Shown here: piece after piece, positions 16,882 through 24,829 of the stretch | Position numbering within the stretch: the first letter of the stretch is position 1 | Layout: every line of letters begins with the position of its first letter | Source of the DNA: a virus | Reading direction: 5' to 3' (one strand) | Length of the DNA stretch: 40,631 nucleotides | IMG/VR virus record: IMGVR_UViG_3300035663_000033 | Span: 1-40,631 of that record | Position numbers and translations under genes: made by a program | Notes under the pieces: generated by a model | The model's input: the letters and a program-made list of their open reading frames with translations, nothing else | Databases searched by the model: none | What the model was told of the DNA's origin: nothing

Positions 16882-17310
16882 CTAGGCGTTTGCCGTGAAT
16901 TGGCAAGAGATAATTCCCACAAAGTGTGAGCGGTCCTCAATGTCCAACGGTGTTGGGCCTGTGATATCCCGGACTTTGGGCTTGCAGGTAAAGGTGTCGG
17001 TGTAGCCCGAGGCATTGACGGAGGTGAGGCCGTCAATCACCGCTTCGCACAGGGATGAGAGGGTGGACGTTCCAGCGTTCTTGGGGACGTAGACGTTGCA
17101 CTGGACGACGCCGCTATAGAAGTCGGAAGCGGCGCCCATGTTTTGCATGGTGGCTTGGGTGAAGTTCACCGTCATCGCCACGTACTTGGTGGTTTTGCTG
17201 GGTGTGGTGTAGGGGACGTTGTCGTACACCATGGTCACCGTGGGATCGACGGCGGCCACGGCGTCGGTGACGGCTTTTTCAAATGCAGCGCGGGTGCTTA
17301 CAAGTGCCAT
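16882..17310 (-). CDS. Tail terminator-like protein
   Basis: A 142-residue protein in the usual place of the tail terminator, between the gpZ-like protein and the chaperone. Features include an N-terminal helix (TRAAFEKAVTDAVAAVDP), a β-strand run with VAMTVNFTQATMQ, and VQCNVYVPKNAGTSTLSSLC. This resembles DUF4128/lambda gpU-type terminators that cap the tail tube and join it to the head. The assignment rests on size, fold pattern and position rather than a diagnostic motif. Confidence 0.6.
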   Translation of the reverse strand: MALVSTRAAFEKAVTDAVAAVDPTVTMVYDNVPYTTPSKTTKYVAMTVNFTQATMQNMGAASDFYSGVVQCNVYVPKNAGTSTLSSLCEAVIDGLTSVNASGYTDTFTCKPKVRDITGPTPLDIEDRSHFVGIISCQFTANA

Positions 17311-17313
17311 CGG

Positions 17314-17817
17314 TTAGATCCTCTCGTAAGAAACATAATCGCGTCCGCCCAAGAAGCCCAAGCCGCCTGTGCCGCGAGTCGTTCCAACGAGGACTTGAGG
17401 AGCGCGTTTTTCGTTAAAGGTGGATTCCAGCAAAGGCCGAAGTTGGCTCTGTACAAAAGTGGCTACTTTCGGGTTTTCCAGGGCGTAGGCGGCGTACTTC
17501 GTGCTGTTGCCGATAAATACTTTGTCGGTGTAGCGAAAAGAAGGGACGGCAAAACGTGGCGATATTTTGTAGGCGCTTGTGTCGCCTTTGTCGCGGCGTT
17601 TCTTGAGCTGTGCCCAGGGCTCGAAGTCTTCGACGCGGTCTGTTGGTTTGGTGCGTTGGGTTGATGCCTTCCAGCTGGAGGCGAAAAAGCCCGTGTAGAC
17701 AGGGCTGTGGTCCTTGCTAGCGAGACCTTCAAGTGCCAGTTGGATGAAGGTGTTGTAGTCGGCGCTGAGTTTTTTGTTGAGGTCGGGCAAGATGTCCCGC
17801 AGGCCGCGTCGTGCCAT
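17314..17817 (-). CDS. Neck/tail completion protein, gpZ- or HK97 gp10-like
   Basis: A 167-residue protein. The conserved pattern of this family is present: PVYTGFFASSWKAS at about 39-52 (the SPVxTGxxRxSW-like signature) and VFIGNSTKYAAYALENPKV at about 99-117. In lambda the counterpart is needed to finish tails and orient DNA. It sits between the head-closure gene (sharing one base) and the tail terminator, as expected. The C-terminal 40 residues are Gly-rich. Confidence 0.72.
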   Translation of the reverse strand: MARRGLRDILPDLNKKLSADYNTFIQLALEGLASKDHSPVYTGFFASSWKASTQRTKPTDRVEDFEPWAQLKKRRDKGDTSAYKISPRFAVPSFRYTDKVFIGNSTKYAAYALENPKVATFVQSQLRPLLESTFNEKRAPQVLVGTTRGTGGLGFLGGRDYVSYERI

Positions 17818-18203
17818 TAGAAGCGCACCAGCAGGATGAAGAGGTAGGTTTGGCCGCCGCGGTAGGTGCGGATGTCGGTGATCTGGGCGGTGCGGCTGGA
17901 GCCGGCGTAGGTGAAGCTGACTTCATCGCCGAGGGTTGGCTGGTTGTTGCCGATTAGGTCGGGGGTTATGTAGAGCTTGGCTTGGCGTTGTTCACGGCCT
18001 TCCTCTTCCTCGGAGACCACAAATTCGATTGGAACTTTGATGTTGGAGTAGGTGGTGTTGGTTGTGGTTAGTGCGCCAGTGCTGGTGTTGTAGGTGGGGG
18101 TGGCTTTGCGGGTGTAAGTGATGGTGGTGTCGAGGGACGTGCCAAGCTCGGCGACGACGTCTTTGGCGACGGACTTGAACAGGGAGTCGAGTGCGCCAGC
18201 CAT
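17817..18203 (-). CDS. Head-tail joining / head closure protein
   Basis: A 128-residue protein that fits the head-closure family: an N-terminal helix (LFKSVAKDVVAELGTSLD) leading into a β-barrel core (TITYTRKATPTYN, VPIEFVVSEEEEG, KLYITPDLIGNNQPTLGDEV) and a closing strand (TYLFILLVRF). It would seal the portal-adaptor channel after packaging. It lies directly after the adaptor gene and overlaps the next gene at its end by one base, in the canonical adaptor-closure-Z order. Confidence 0.68.
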   Translation of the reverse strand: MAGALDSLFKSVAKDVVAELGTSLDTTITYTRKATPTYNTSTGALTTTNTTYSNIKVPIEFVVSEEEEGREQRQAKLYITPDLIGNNQPTLGDEVSFTYAGSSRTAQITDIRTYRGGQTYLFILLVRF

Positions 18204-18204
18204 T

Positions 18205-18735
18205 TCAGCCTCTGTAGACGCGGAGTTGGAAGGAGCCCGAGCCGCCTAGGCAGTAGGGGCCAAGGTAGGTCTGCAGCCAGGGGTAAACATCAAAGACGTT
18301 GTTGATGGTGCCGACGGCTTGGCTGGTTTTGCTGTATTTGACTTGGAGGTCGCCCAGTTTGACTTCGTCGTAGAGGCCGGTGGTGCCAGTGCTATCGGTG
18401 ATGGCGCCGGTGTCATTGGCGAGGGCGCGTGCCAGCTCGTAGGCGGCGTACTTGATTTGGGCGGGGATTAGGGAGCACTCCAGCTCGACGCCGTCAACGT
18501 CGTAGTTGTTGCGGGGCCATTTGAGGGCTTGGTCTTCGTCGCAGCGATCGCCCAGGTAGTTGAGGCTGTCGATCCAGCGAGTGGCGGAAATGAGGGCGCG
18601 GTTTTTCTGGTCGTCGGTCTTGTTGGTCCAGGTGGCGGAGTCGGGGACCGTTTCGAAGTACGAGTTGGCGTCGGCCAGCGTGACGTAGCTGTTGGCCGTG
18701 GCGCTACTCAAGGTGGCGTTAATTGTCGCGGCCAC
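18205..18735 (-). CDS. Head-tail adaptor (connector) protein
   Basis: A 176-residue protein with the start typical of the gp6-like adaptor / 'DnaT-like' head protein family: SYVTLADANSYFETVPDSAT at about 16-35, then RALISATRWIDSL and LKWPRNNYDVDGVE, followed by LIPAQIKYAAYELARALAND. Proteins with this W-x-N/D-P and AxxELA pattern form the ring below the portal. The DnaT-like label in databases is misleading; position after the capsid gene argues for connector. It begins 87 bases after the capsid gene's stop, beyond a terminator. Confidence 0.72.
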   Translation of the reverse strand: MAATINATLSSATANSYVTLADANSYFETVPDSATWTNKTDDQKNRALISATRWIDSLNYLGDRCDEDQALKWPRNNYDVDGVELECSLIPAQIKYAAYELARALANDTGAITDSTGTTGLYDEVKLGDLQVKYSKTSQAVGTINNVFDVYPWLQTYLGPYCLGGSGSFQLRVYRG

Positions 18736-18773
18736 AGCAACTGTTCATTCTTTATTGCAGTGTAGCGGCAATG

Positions 18774-18798
18774 AAAAAGCCCCACCCGAAGGTGAGGC
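18774..18798 (-). terminator. Intrinsic terminator after major capsid gene
   Basis: On the minus strand GCCTCACC-TTCG-GGTGGGGC forms an 8-bp stem (one G·T) with a stable UUCG loop, followed by TTTTT. It lies 24 bases past the capsid stop and before the adaptor gene. It should end or reduce transcription after the capsid gene, so tail genes are made at lower level. Confidence 0.9.
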
Positions 18799-18821
18799 TT
18801 GAGTCGTCCACGGTCTGATTA

Positions 18822-19919
18822 TCAGATGGTGGAGGTGTCGAGGGGGCTGTTGACAACGATCCGCACCAGGGGGATGAGGTCGATGTCGTAGGTGGCCTGC
18901 CAGTTGTCCTTGTCGTACAGCTGGGCGTTGGTCGGGTTGTCGGAAGCGGAGATCCACTTGGTGCCCATCACGTGGTAGGCGCTGTGGTAATCCACCGAGA
19001 GCACGTCCTGCTTGGACAGGATGTTGCGGTCGGCTTCGATGCGGAGATCCTGCTGCACACCTTCCAGGATGGTGCCGGACTTGGTGAGGTAGCAGTTGAA
19101 CTCACGCTGGTCGCCAGCGTCGCCAGGGGCAACGGTGTTGACCAAGGGGTCGATGATCACGCGGCAGCCGGCGAATTCGCCGATGCTGCGGGCACCGATG
19201 CCCACACCGCCACCGCCCCACACCACGGAACCGGCAGCAGCCAGAGCCGAGGTGGAGAAGGTCAGCAGACCCACCTGATACAGGTAGTAACCCACGGAGG
19301 GGTGAACAACCAAGGTGTCCAGCTCATCGCCGCGCTCGCCCAGCTTGGCGCGGGCTTCAGCGATGGTGGCGCCGGTCAGGAAGTTGGCTTCGGTAGCACC
19401 AGAAGCGGTGCCCTTGCCCTTATACATGCCGTTGGCGCCCAGAGGACCGTTGTTGGTGTCGGAGGCACCAAACAGGCCATAGAGGTGGCTGAACAGACGC
19501 TGGCTGCTCAGTTTGTTGATGGCGTCGGCCAGCTGGTTACGGATGTGAAGCATGGGGTCTTCACCAGCCGCAAGCATTGCGACGTCGTCCACTGCATACG
19601 CGAAACCACGGTGGCAGATGGTGGCGATCTGGGTGGCGGTGCCGATCTTCTGAGGGGTCAGATAACCGGCGTTGCTGGTGCCCCAGGTGGCCGTCCCGTT
19701 CATGATCTCCTCGGTAGGAGACACGGGGTTGAATTCGGGGACTTGGATGCGGGTGCCGCCTTCGCGGGCATCCAGCAGGCTGTTGCGAACCACAGCGCCG
19801 CTCTTCAGGAAGAGGCTGCGCTCTTTGATGGCCTCAGACACATAGGTGCTGAGGTTATTGCGCTTGACGATGTCCGCAAGAAGGACACCGCCGGAATAGT
19901 TCTGAAATGGTGCGGCCAT
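18822..19919 (-). CDS. Major capsid protein
   Basis: A 365-residue capsid protein. It follows the scaffold gene and precedes the adaptor, and its start is set by MAAPFQNYSGGVLLADIVKR. Features consistent with HK97-fold coat proteins of this type are an N-terminal arm and EFNPVSPTEEI, a spine helix (DPMLHIRNQLADAINKLSSQ), the A-domain segment (ELDTLVVHPSVGYYLYQVGL) and a late GCRVIIDPLVNT strand. It forms the icosahedral shell. It has its own downstream terminator and a perfect hairpin upstream, which suggest separate control for high expression. Confidence 0.85.
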   Translation of the reverse strand: MAAPFQNYSGGVLLADIVKRNNLSTYVSEAIKERSLFLKSGAVVRNSLLDAREGGTRIQVPEFNPVSPTEEIMNGTATWGTSNAGYLTPQKIGTATQIATICHRGFAYAVDDVAMLAAGEDPMLHIRNQLADAINKLSSQRLFSHLYGLFGASDTNNGPLGANGMYKGKGTASGATEANFLTGATIAEARAKLGERGDELDTLVVHPSVGYYLYQVGLLTFSTSALAAAGSVVWGGGGVGIGARSIGEFAGCRVIIDPLVNTVAPGDAGDQREFNCYLTKSGTILEGVQQDLRIEADRNILSKQDVLSVDYHSAYHVMGTKWISASDNPTNAQLYDKDNWQATYDIDLIPLVRIVVNSPLDTSTI

Positions 19920-19951
19920 TTCTTAGTACCAGGGTTGGGGGTTTGCGGGGT

Positions 19952-19968
19952 CCTAGTCACGGACTAGG
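19952..19968. promoter_or_regulatory. Perfect 7-bp inverted repeat before capsid gene
   Basis: CCTAGTC-(3)-GACTAGG at 19952-19968, 33 bases before the capsid ATG on the minus strand and in the leader between scaffold and capsid. No T-run follows, so it is not a terminator. It may stabilise the capsid mRNA, mark a processing site, or bind a regulator. Confidence 0.55.
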
Positions 19969-19988
19969 TGAAGCGCCACAGACGCAAT

Positions 19989-20696
19989 TTAGAGTCCTGC
20001 TTCTCTCTTCAGCACAGCTGCGAGATCAGGGTCTTGACTAGAAATTAGCATCTGCTGGGTAAGGTTGATTGAACCTTCTTTCCAGGGGTTTGCTACTCCA
20101 GTCGAGGCAACTCCGACGGGAACGGGTTTGGCGCCCATTCCAGCGGCGGAGCTGGGTTTGAAGTGGTGCTCGTAGCCCGAACCAGGGGCTTTCAGGGTGG
20201 CTAGATAGGTCGTGAGATCCTGCTCTACACCGCCGTTGAGCACGACGACGGCGCCTGAATCGTTTTTGCGAAGGTTGTTCTGCACCAGTTGCAGCATTTG
20301 CTCGGCGTTAATAGCGCCGGCTTGGCTGATTGCGGCCATTGCGCGTGTACGAATGGCGGCGTTTTCGTTGGACTGGCGCAAGTCCTCCAGCTGTTTTTGC
20401 AGGTCGAGGATTTGTTGGTCCTTTTCCTGTGCGGTGCGGTTTGCCTCTTCCCAGAGGTCTTTCCACTGGCCTTGGTCTTCCAGCGTCTTTTTACGCTGTT
20501 CGTCCTGTTTTTTGTAGACCTCGTCCAGTTTGGTTTTGATGCCTTGGAAACGTTCCTCGGCTTCGACGGCTTGGTTTTTTAGGGCGTTGATTTGAGCCTC
20601 ATACTCGGCTCGGAAATCAAGTTGTGGAGCGTCGGTTCCAGCCACGGGCTGGGTAGGAGACGCCACGGGCGTTTCCTGGATGACTTGCTCTTCCAT
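19989..20696 (-). CDS. Capsid scaffolding protein
   Basis: A 235-residue acidic protein dominated by a long coiled coil from about 28 to 112 (EYEAQINALKNQAVEAEERF, KKQDEQRKKTLEDQGQWKDL, KDQQILDLQKQLEDLRQSNE). The C-terminus (about 205-235, ending LAAVLKREAGL) is a short helix of the sort that binds coat subunits. It lies immediately before the capsid gene. It should assemble procapsids and then leave. No protease motif is visible, so scaffold removal is probably by exit rather than by an encoded protease. Confidence 0.82.
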   Translation of the reverse strand: MEEQVIQETPVASPTQPVAGTDAPQLDFRAEYEAQINALKNQAVEAEERFQGIKTKLDEVYKKQDEQRKKTLEDQGQWKDLWEEANRTAQEKDQQILDLQKQLEDLRQSNENAAIRTRAMAAISQAGAINAEQMLQLVQNNLRKNDSGAVVVLNGGVEQDLTTYLATLKAPGSGYEHHFKPSSAAGMGAKPVPVGVASTGVANPWKEGSINLTQQMLISSQDPDLAAVLKREAGL

Positions 20697-20699
20697 GAA

Positions 20700-20885
20700 T
20701 TAGAACTCTGGGGTTTCGGTGGTTTCGGGGGCTTCGTAAGAAGCTGGCTCGGCGCTGGCTTTGCGCGTGCGCTTTGGCTTGTCTTCGGCGGGCGGTTCCG
20801 GCTTAGCCTGTGCCGCTTCATCCAGTTCGACCATCTCCCAGCGAGTGGAACCGTCGGGTTGGATGACTTCAGCAAGTGTTTTCAC
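20700..20885 (-). CDS. Small Pro/Glu/Lys-rich protein (61 aa)
   Basis: The frame can start at TTG 20900 (66 aa) or GTG 20885 (61 aa); I prefer GTG, giving MKTLAEVIQPDGSTRWEMVE. Residues 1-25 look folded (a short β unit); the rest is a disordered tail (AQAKPEPPAEDKPKRTRKAS...). It ends 3 bases before the scaffold gene. Proteins of this build occur in head modules as minor or unknown components. No family recognised. Confidence 0.55.
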   Translation of the reverse strand: MKTLAEVIQPDGSTRWEMVELDEAAQAKPEPPAEDKPKRTRKASAEPASYEAPETTETPEF

Positions 20886-20906
20886 TGCTAAAAGTATCAA
20901 CTACTT

Positions 20907-20919
20907 TTGTAGTCTACAA
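20907..20919. promoter_or_regulatory. 13-bp palindrome with GTAGACT leader motif
   Basis: TTGTAGTCTACAA is a perfect palindrome around a central base, in the short gap between the collagen-like gene and the next gene. On the minus strand it contains GTAGACT, also found before the genes starting at 24324 and 25716. It could be a -10-like element (TAGACT) or an operator. Confidence 0.45.
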
Positions 20920-20927
20920 CAAAAGAA

Positions 20928-21881
20928 TTAAATGGTCGCCCCAACGTCGTCGACGGTGGCGGGCGAGAGATTTACCCAGGCGCTGCCGGTGTAGCCCTCG
21001 AAGCAGCCGGCAGTTGTGTTGAAGCGAATCATGCCGGTGGCGGGTGTTCCAGGGCGCTGTTCGGTGGTGCCGGTGGGGGCTTGGATGTATTGGTTGGTTG
21101 TATAGAAGGAGGCGGCGAGGGAGACGACGCCGCTGGAGACCGTGATGCCGGTGCCGGCGGTGACGCTGGCGTTGGAACCAGCGGGGCCGGTGGCGCCAGT
21201 GAGACCTTGAGGGCCTTGCTCGCCGGTGTCGCCCTTATCGCCTTTGTCGCCCTTGGGGCCAGTAGGGCCGGTTAAACCTGTTTCGCCCTGAGGGCCGGTT
21301 GCACCTTGGGAGCCGGTGGTGCCTTGTGGACCTTGAGGGCCGGTTTCACCCTGGGGACCTTGGGGACCAGTCGCTCCAGTCGGGCCGGCGGGGCCTGTGG
21401 CTCCGGTGGCTCCCGTGGCTCCGGTAGCGCCTGTTGAGCCGGCGGGGCCGGTCTGGCCGGTGGAGCCGCGAGGGATGACGAAGTTCAGGATGGCGGCACT
21501 GGATGTGCCGACGTTGGTGACTGTGGCGGAAGTGCCAGCGTCGCCAGTTGTGACGGTGCCGATGGCGATGGTGGCGCCGCCTTCGCCTCCTCCACCGCCG
21601 CCTCCGTTGTTGGCGGTTTCGGTGCTTAAGTTGCCGTTGATTAGTAGTTCGGAGTTGCGGGCTCGGCCGGCTAGTGCCAGGGGGCTGTCGTTCCAGCCGG
21701 TGGAGGATTTGGGGCCGTAAAGCTCGGTGGTGCGGGTGTTGATGTACCAGTCGCCGGTGCGGCCTTCGGTGGTTGGGGGACCGTCGCCGGAAAGCAGGCT
21801 CTGGAATTGTTTGACGTCACGCGCCAGCTTGACCAGTGCGGTGACCTGGGCAAGCGTCAGGTATTCCTGCTTGGTGGCCAT
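20928..21881 (-). CDS. Collagen-like protein, head or virion fibre
   Basis: A 317-residue protein. Residues 1-85 are a helical/β head ([39 protein letters not shown]). A Gly-rich hinge follows, then 33 uninterrupted Gly-X-Y triplets (about residues 139-237) rich in GPQ, GAT and GDK. The end (about 262-317: [34 protein letters not shown]) is a knob module found at the tips of phage fibres. It should trimerise as a collagen-like rod. Its place between portal and scaffold genes suggests a head fibre rather than a tail fibre, but that is inference. Confidence 0.8.
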   Translation of the reverse strand: MATKQEYLTLAQVTALVKLARDVKQFQSLLSGDGPPTTEGRTGDWYINTRTTELYGPKSSTGWNDSPLALAGRARNSELLINGNLSTETANNGGGGGGGEGGATIAIGTVTTGDAGTSATVTNVGTSSAAILNFVIPRGSTGQTGPAGSTGATGATGATGATGPAGPTGATGPQGPQGETGPQGPQGTTGSQGATGPQGETGLTGPTGPKGDKGDKGDTGEQGPQGLTGATGPAGSNASVTAGTGITVSSGVVSLAASFYTTNQYIQAPTGTTEQRPGTPATGMIRFNTTAGCFEGYTGSAWVNLSPATVDDVGATI

Positions 21882-21884
21882 CGC

Positions 21885-23426
21885 TTACTGAAGCAGCGCG
21901 TTGAGGAGCTGCTCCATGCGGTCTGGGGTCAGTTCTTGTTCGTCGTTTTCTTCGCCGGGGGATTCTTCCGTTTTGGATTCGTCTTCGACTTCGCCGGGTT
22001 CTTTGCTGGGGAGGCTGCCGAGTTCCATCGAAGGGAGGATTTCGCCTTGGGTCAGGATGGCGCGGACTTCTTCGAGGGTGATGACGCCTTTGTCGAAGAG
22101 GGCTGTGATGGCGGTGACATCTTGACCGATCAGGCGGTCGATGTCGAAATCGCGGCTGATGCTGACTTCAGGGGGTTCGATGCCGAGGTAAGCGCCAGCG
22201 AAGTCAAAAGCCTTTTGGAGGGTTTGTTCGAGGTCGAGGCTGACGGAGGCCAGCATGGAGTTGGTATCGACGCGGTCGAGGCGGCGAGCGTCGGCAGATT
22301 CGGCGACAAACTTTTGCTGGCTCAGCGTGCTGATGCCGAGCGTGGCCATTTGTTGCTGGAGTTCTTTGATCTCGTTGGATTGGGCTTCAAAGGCGCTGGA
22401 AGCGGGCTCCACGTAGTAGACCTTGTTGCCGGGGGCGGTGGCCATCGCGTAGTTGACGCTGATGGCCATGTCCTTGGTTTGGTCGTCCCAGCCCTCAAGG
22501 ACGAGCATCGGTTGGGAGGCGATGTGGAGGCTGTGGATTAGGTCAGCTTGGCGCTGGAAGTGGGCCAGGTTTAGGTAGGCGATGTCGATCAGCGGTGGGC
22601 GGCTGATCATGGTGTCCACCTTGTTGGAATAGGTGGTCACCAGGGGGATTTGGTTGAGGCTGTAGGTGCCGGTGTCGATGAGTTCGTAGTCGCCGCTTTG
22701 GGCGTTGGGCTCCATGAAGCCGGGGCCGAGGGGTTTGATGGCTTGTTTTTGGCGGTAGACCTCGTAGCGACCGGGTTCGATGACGCGGATTTGTTCGTAG
22801 GTTTTTTCGCCGAAGCGGCCTTCGGGGACGATGGCTTTTTCGTAGATGCGGACTTGGGTGAGGGTGCCGTAGGCGGCGTCGCGGTCCAGGCGCCAGCCGT
22901 AGATGTTGTAGGGATCGACTTCGACCCAGTAGGGGCGGCGGCCCAGGGCGCGTTCTTCGGCGAGGCTGCGGATTTCGGTGGGGGCTGGGAAGTCGATAAG
23001 GGTGTGGGCTTGGCCGTAAGTCAAGCTGCAGATCAGGAGGCGGCGGGCGTACTCGTCGAGGTCGGAGCCACAGCCGTCAACGTCGCGGGCGAAGACTTCG
23101 CGCCAGTAGGGGTCGCCTTCGAGGGCGATGGGTTTGCGGAGGATGAGGCCAGCGGCGGCGCGAATCAGGCGTTGGGTGTAAGGCGAGAAGACGGCGCGGT
23201 TGACGCGGCTCATGTAGGCCCGGTAGTCCTCTCGGGGTTCCAGTGGGAGGAAGGCTTCGCTGTTTTCGCGCAGGTACTCGGTGCCGCGGGTGACGGCTTT
23301 CATGATTTCCCAGCCTTTCATCATGTCCAACACGGCTGCCGTGCGAATGAAGGGGCTGTCGCCACCGTTCTGGTACGTCGTGGCGACGATGTGGGTGGGG
23401 AATTGGCCGGGTACTGCGTAGGTCAT
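21885..23426 (-). CDS. Portal protein (DUF4055-type)
   Basis: A 513-residue portal. Characteristic segments: TRGTEYLRENSEAFLPLEPR and EDYRAYMSRVNRAVFSPYTQ in the N-terminal third, YAMATAPGNKVYYVEPASSA in the wing/stem region, and IKELQQQMATLGISTLSQQK followed by ESADARRLDRVD in the helical crown. The C-terminal about 45 residues are acidic and probably flexible. It forms the dodecameric ring at one capsid vertex through which DNA is packed. Distance from the terminase gene (about 2.3 kb) is unusual because tail-tube and small genes lie between. Confidence 0.85.
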   Translation of the reverse strand: MTYAVPGQFPTHIVATTYQNGGDSPFIRTAAVLDMMKGWEIMKAVTRGTEYLRENSEAFLPLEPREDYRAYMSRVNRAVFSPYTQRLIRAAAGLILRKPIALEGDPYWREVFARDVDGCGSDLDEYARRLLICSLTYGQAHTLIDFPAPTEIRSLAEERALGRRPYWVEVDPYNIYGWRLDRDAAYGTLTQVRIYEKAIVPEGRFGEKTYEQIRVIEPGRYEVYRQKQAIKPLGPGFMEPNAQSGDYELIDTGTYSLNQIPLVTTYSNKVDTMISRPPLIDIAYLNLAHFQRQADLIHSLHIASQPMLVLEGWDDQTKDMAISVNYAMATAPGNKVYYVEPASSAFEAQSNEIKELQQQMATLGISTLSQQKFVAESADARRLDRVDTNSMLASVSLDLEQTLQKAFDFAGAYLGIEPPEVSISRDFDIDRLIGQDVTAITALFDKGVITLEEVRAILTQGEILPSMELGSLPSKEPGEVEDESKTEESPGEENDEQELTPDRMEQLLNALLQ

Positions 23427-23430
23427 TTAG

Positions 23431-23703
23431 TCACCACTTGGTGCGATCCGCCCAGTAAGCGGCTGACATTTTTCCTTTCTTGATGTTAGCCGCGTGCCTA
23501 GCTTTGAACGCTTCGCGGCGTTTGCGGTCGGCTTCGGATTCTCCAGCAGATTTGGGGGAGCCGGAGACGCCTTGTTGTCCGAAGCGGATAAGTTTTACTT
23601 CGCCGTTTTCTTTTGCGAGGACGGCGTGTGATTTATTGGGGTGTTTTGGAGTGCGTTTGGGTTTGTTATAACCGTCGAATTTTTCGCCGCGGTATTCAAT
23701 CAT
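23431..23703 (-). CDS. Small conserved basic phage protein (DUF6321-like)
   Basis: A 90-residue protein starting MIEYRGEKFDGYNKPKRTPK and containing SHAVLAKENGEVKLIRFGQQ and FKARHAANIKKGKMSAAYWA. This pattern (GYNKPKRTP, KLIRFGQQGV, RHxxNIxKGxxSAAYWA) is shared by many phage head-region proteins of unknown function. It lies between the portal and an acidic small gene, overlapping the latter by 8 bases. A role in packaging or head structure is guessed from position only. Confidence 0.75.
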   Translation of the reverse strand: MIEYRGEKFDGYNKPKRTPKHPNKSHAVLAKENGEVKLIRFGQQGVSGSPKSAGESEADRKRREAFKARHAANIKKGKMSAAYWADRTKW

Positions 23704-23893
23704 CGTCGTCTTCCTCGTCATCGGGATCTTCGATGGGCACCAGCACTTCGATGCCGAGGGCAAGCATTTTGATGAAGTTGCCCAGGGTGTCGGGGACGGA
23801 GGGGGTTTTGAACACGAAGGTAGCGTGCGTGATACCTTCCTCGCCATCAATTTCGATGTGGAGGCAGCTGCCGGTGACTGTTTGGATAGTCAT
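23696..23893 (-). CDS. Small acidic-tailed protein (65 aa)
   Basis: A 65-residue protein from the ATG at 23893 (a GTG two codons earlier is possible). It reads MTIQTVTGSCLHIEIDGEEG at the start and ends in a run of Asp/Glu (DPDDEEDDDD). The acidic tail could imitate DNA or bind basic partners such as its overlapping neighbour, which is basic. It follows the tail-tube pair. No family recognised. Confidence 0.6.
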   Translation of the reverse strand: MTIQTVTGSCLHIEIDGEEGITHATFVFKTPSVPDTLGNFIKMLALGIEVLVPIEDPDDEEDDDD

Positions 23894-23907
23894 TCGCACC
23901 AGCGGAG

Positions 23908-24324
23908 TTAGATGGAGGCGGTGATGGCGCCGCTGGTAATGAAGTTGCAGGTGATGACTTCGAGTTCGCCCACCGTGGCGCTGAAGTCGGCGCTGGTGAT
24001 GATGCCCGAGAAGGCGATCTTTTTGCCGCCGCTGGTGTCCAGGTACAGCTCGAAGGCTGCGTTGGCATTGTCCTCGGTGGTGAGGACGTCCTGGAGGAAG
24101 GCGGCGGTTTCGTCGGCGCTGGAGGCCGTGTACATCAGTTCGACCGTGCCAGAGCCTGAGATCAGGCCGCCGACGAACTCGCGGCTGGTGGAGCCGTGGT
24201 CAGTGGTGTCGAGCGTGTCCTTGTTGATGGTCAGGGACCAGCTGCGGGTTGAGGTGATAGCAGCAGGGGTGGAGCCGTCGTTTTCGAATTTGACGGAGCC
24301 CTCTTCGCCACGAAAAAAGGCCAT
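23908..24324 (-). CDS. Tail tube protein A (paralogue of B)
   Basis: A 138-residue protein with the tail-tube pattern: N-terminal MAFFRGEEGSVKF, a central WSLTINKDTLDTTDHGSTSR followed by GSGTVELMYTA, and a final strand set ATVGELEVITCNFITSGAIT. It aligns without gaps to the next upstream gene, about 98 of 138 residues identical by hand count. Tube subunits stack as hexamers around the tape measure. It starts just after a hairpin and a GTAGACT motif, so it may be separately transcribed or translated. Confidence 0.75.
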   Translation of the reverse strand: MAFFRGEEGSVKFENDGSTPAAITSTRSWSLTINKDTLDTTDHGSTSREFVGGLISGSGTVELMYTASSADETAAFLQDVLTTEDNANAAFELYLDTSGGKKIAFSGIITSADFSATVGELEVITCNFITSGAITASI

Positions 24325-24326
24325 AG

Positions 24327-24355
24327 CTGGAGCGGGGTGCTTTGCTCCAGTCTAC
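24327..24355 (-). promoter_or_regulatory. Hairpin and GTAGACT motif before tail tube A
   Basis: CTGGAGC/GCTCCAG (24327-24333, 24344-24350) form a 7-bp stem that ends 2 bases before the start codon, where a ribosome-binding site would normally be. GTAGACT lies at 24349-24355. No T-run follows. It may tune the ratio of tube A to B. Confidence 0.45.
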
Positions 24356-24381
24356 GGCCTAAGTCGAGGGGTGTTTAGTTA

Positions 24382-24798
24382 TTAGATAGAGGCGGTGATT
24401 GCGCCAGAGCTGATGAAGTTGACGGTGATGACTTCCAGTTCGCCGACGGTTGCGCTGTAGTCAGCGCTGGTGATGATGCCGGTGAAGGTGATTTTCTTGG
24501 TGCCGGAGGTGTCCAAGAAGAGTTCGAATTGGGCGTCGGTTTGGTCCTTGGTGGTCAGGACGTCGTCGATGAAGTTGAGGGTTTCGCCCGAGCCGGGGGC
24601 GGTGTACATGACTTCGGCGCTGCCGCTTCCAGAGAGGAGGCTGCCAATGAATTCACGGCTGGTCGAACCTTGGTCGGTTACGTCCAGAGTGTCTTTGTTG
24701 ATGGTGAAGCTCCAGCTGCGGGTGGACGAGACTGCGGCCACGACGCCGGAGCTGTCCTTGAAGCTGATGGAGCCCTCCTCGCCGCGAAAGAAAGCCAC
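24382..24798 (-). CDS. Tail tube protein B (paralogue of A)
   Basis: A 138-residue protein, gap-free paralogue of the neighbouring tube protein. Differences cluster at residues 11-22 and 66-90; the C-terminal third (KKITFTGIITSADYSATVGE onward) is almost unchanged. The clustering suggests the same core fold with altered surface loops. Two tube genes in a row are uncommon; one may be a tube variant, a different ring, or a chaperone-like decoy. Both lie next to the portal rather than next to the chaperone G gene, where tube genes normally sit. Confidence 0.75.
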   Translation of the reverse strand: MAFFRGEEGSISFKDSSGVVAAVSSTRSWSFTINKDTLDVTDQGSTSREFIGSLLSGSGSAEVMYTAPGSGETLNFIDDVLTTKDQTDAQFELFLDTSGTKKITFTGIITSADYSATVGELEVITVNFISSGAITASI

Positions 24799-24829
24799 GG
24801 GTCGTTATGCAGTAGGGGATGTTTTGAGT

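Noticed and set aside
21807-23483. Long plus-strand ORFs opposite the portal gene
   Set aside because: They are antisense to a clearly coding gene and rich in Gly/Ala/Val/Asp, the typical shadow of a GC-rich gene.
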